DNA of 7,323 bases from Pirellulaceae bacterium (GTDB lineage Bacteria; Planctomycetota; Planctomycetia; Pirellulales; Pirellulaceae): assembly GCA_020846515.1 (NCBI GenBank), contig JADLDX010000080.1, forward strand, positions 1 to 7,323. The letters are read 5' to 3'. The position numbers were made by a program, and so were the translations under genes. Positions 6,945 through 7,323 of this stretch are shown one piece after another (positions within the stretch are counted from its first letter, which is position 1; the number at the start of each line of letters is the position of its first letter). The notes beneath the pieces are model-generated. The model did not search any database, had not been told where the DNA came from, and saw only the letters and a program-made list of their open reading frames with translations.

Positions 6945-7062
6945 CGCACTGCCCTTCGCTGTTGAGTTCCCGCCACAGTTCACTAGACTGGCCTGCGCCA
7001 TTTACCCTGTGTACCCAATCTGACCCCGGTCCACAATGTCTGTTTTCGTGCCACCGGGTGCA
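6945..7062. other. Upstream region of the channel gene
   Basis: This leader should hold the channel promoter on the minus strand, but I see no convincing -35/-10 pair. It contains the short partial repeat CACCGGG next to the start of the tandem repeat. No gene is credible. Confidence 0.5.
6952..6956 (-). promoter_or_regulatory. Shine-Dalgarno of the channel gene
   Basis: AAGGG on the minus strand is seven bases from the ATG at 6944. It decides the start in favour of the residue that begins the signal peptide and against the upstream in-frame ATG at 7001. Confidence 0.7.
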
Positions 7063-7323
7063 CCGGGAGGTCGACGCTTCTGCGGAGACACGTTTCCCAA
7101 CCGCCCGACCATCCATGCCGCTTGGGTCCGCACCATCGCGAACCACACGTGCCACAATCACGGTCAATCGGCATGGCCAATCAGTTGCTCTTTGCGGCGT
7201 GCCCGGGAGGTCGACGCTCCTGCGGAGACACGTTTCCCAACCGCCCGACCATCCATGTCGGTTGTGTCCGCTTCATCGCGAACCACACGTGACACGATCA
7301 CGGTCAATCGGCATGGCCAATCA
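7063..7323. repeat. Two copies of a 121-bp unit at 140-bp period
   Basis: Copies 7063-7183 and 7203-7323 match at 113 of 121 positions without gaps, separated by 19 unrelated bases; the second reaches the window edge, so the array may go on. Seven of the eight differences fall between 7118 and 7156, leaving a 38-bp block (7080-7117) and a 27-bp block (7157-7183) exactly conserved. The period is not a multiple of three and no frame persists across the copies, so it is not a protein repeat. Short palindromes (GTCGAC, CACGTG) occur in both copies. Confidence 0.85.

Noticed and set aside
6945..7001. Upstream ATG at 7001 as the channel start
   Set aside because: It would place 19 residues before an otherwise normal signal peptide, while the ATG at 6944 has AAGGG at a seven-base spacing.
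7018..7045. CTGACCCCGGTCCACAAT, which looks like a dispersed motif I vaguely associate with RAYT-type elements
   Set aside because: There is only one copy in the window and the association is an uncertain memory, so no feature is claimed.
6937..7180. Minus-strand open frames over the tandem repeat and channel leader
   Set aside because: They run through the tandem repeat in unrelated frames, show low-complexity Arg/Trp/Gly-rich sequence with no family resemblance, and overlap the channel start; the 140-bp period would break any repeat protein.

Overview
The window looks like a chromosomal segment of a planctomycete, most likely of the Pirellulaceae / Rhodopirellula type. This is an inference. 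It rests on moderate GC, an OprO/OprP-type outer-membrane porin, a planctomycete-style di-heme RoxA/peroxidase-like cytochrome c, a very long MscK-like channel, and intergenic spaces full of short GC-rich palindromic repeats. No RNA gene, CRISPR array or complete transposase gene is visible.

Layout. Positions 1-1098 (+) hold the 3' part of a porin gene whose start lies outside the window. Positions 1099-1466 are noncoding and carry five copies of a small hairpin repeat (three forward, two reverse), followed by a 29-bp tandem duplication of a second, REP-like palindrome that runs into the stop codon of the next gene. Positions 1467-2951 (-) encode an exported di-heme cytochrome c, convergent with the porin. 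Positions 2952-3212 are intergenic and contain a 124-bp MITE-like element with 18-bp perfect inverted ends and a 10-bp target duplication; its interior is an inverted pair of the same REP-like palindrome. Positions 3213-6944 (-) encode a 1243-residue MscS/MscK-family mechanosensitive channel. Positions 6945-7323 are noncoding; the last 261 bases hold two copies of a 121-bp sequence at a 140-bp period, cut by the window edge.

Functional reading. All three genes act in the cell envelope: a solute porin in the outer membrane, a periplasmic redox protein, and an inner-membrane tension-gated channel with a large periplasmic arm. The channel and cytochrome genes point the same way but are 261 bp apart with a mobile element between them, so a shared operon is not supported. 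Nothing ties the three into one pathway.

The most interesting content is in the gaps: two independent families of hairpin repeats with compensatory stem changes, one of which has the GTAG-plus-palindrome form of RAYT-mobilised REPs and is found both as a tandem array at a gene end and inside a transposon-like element.
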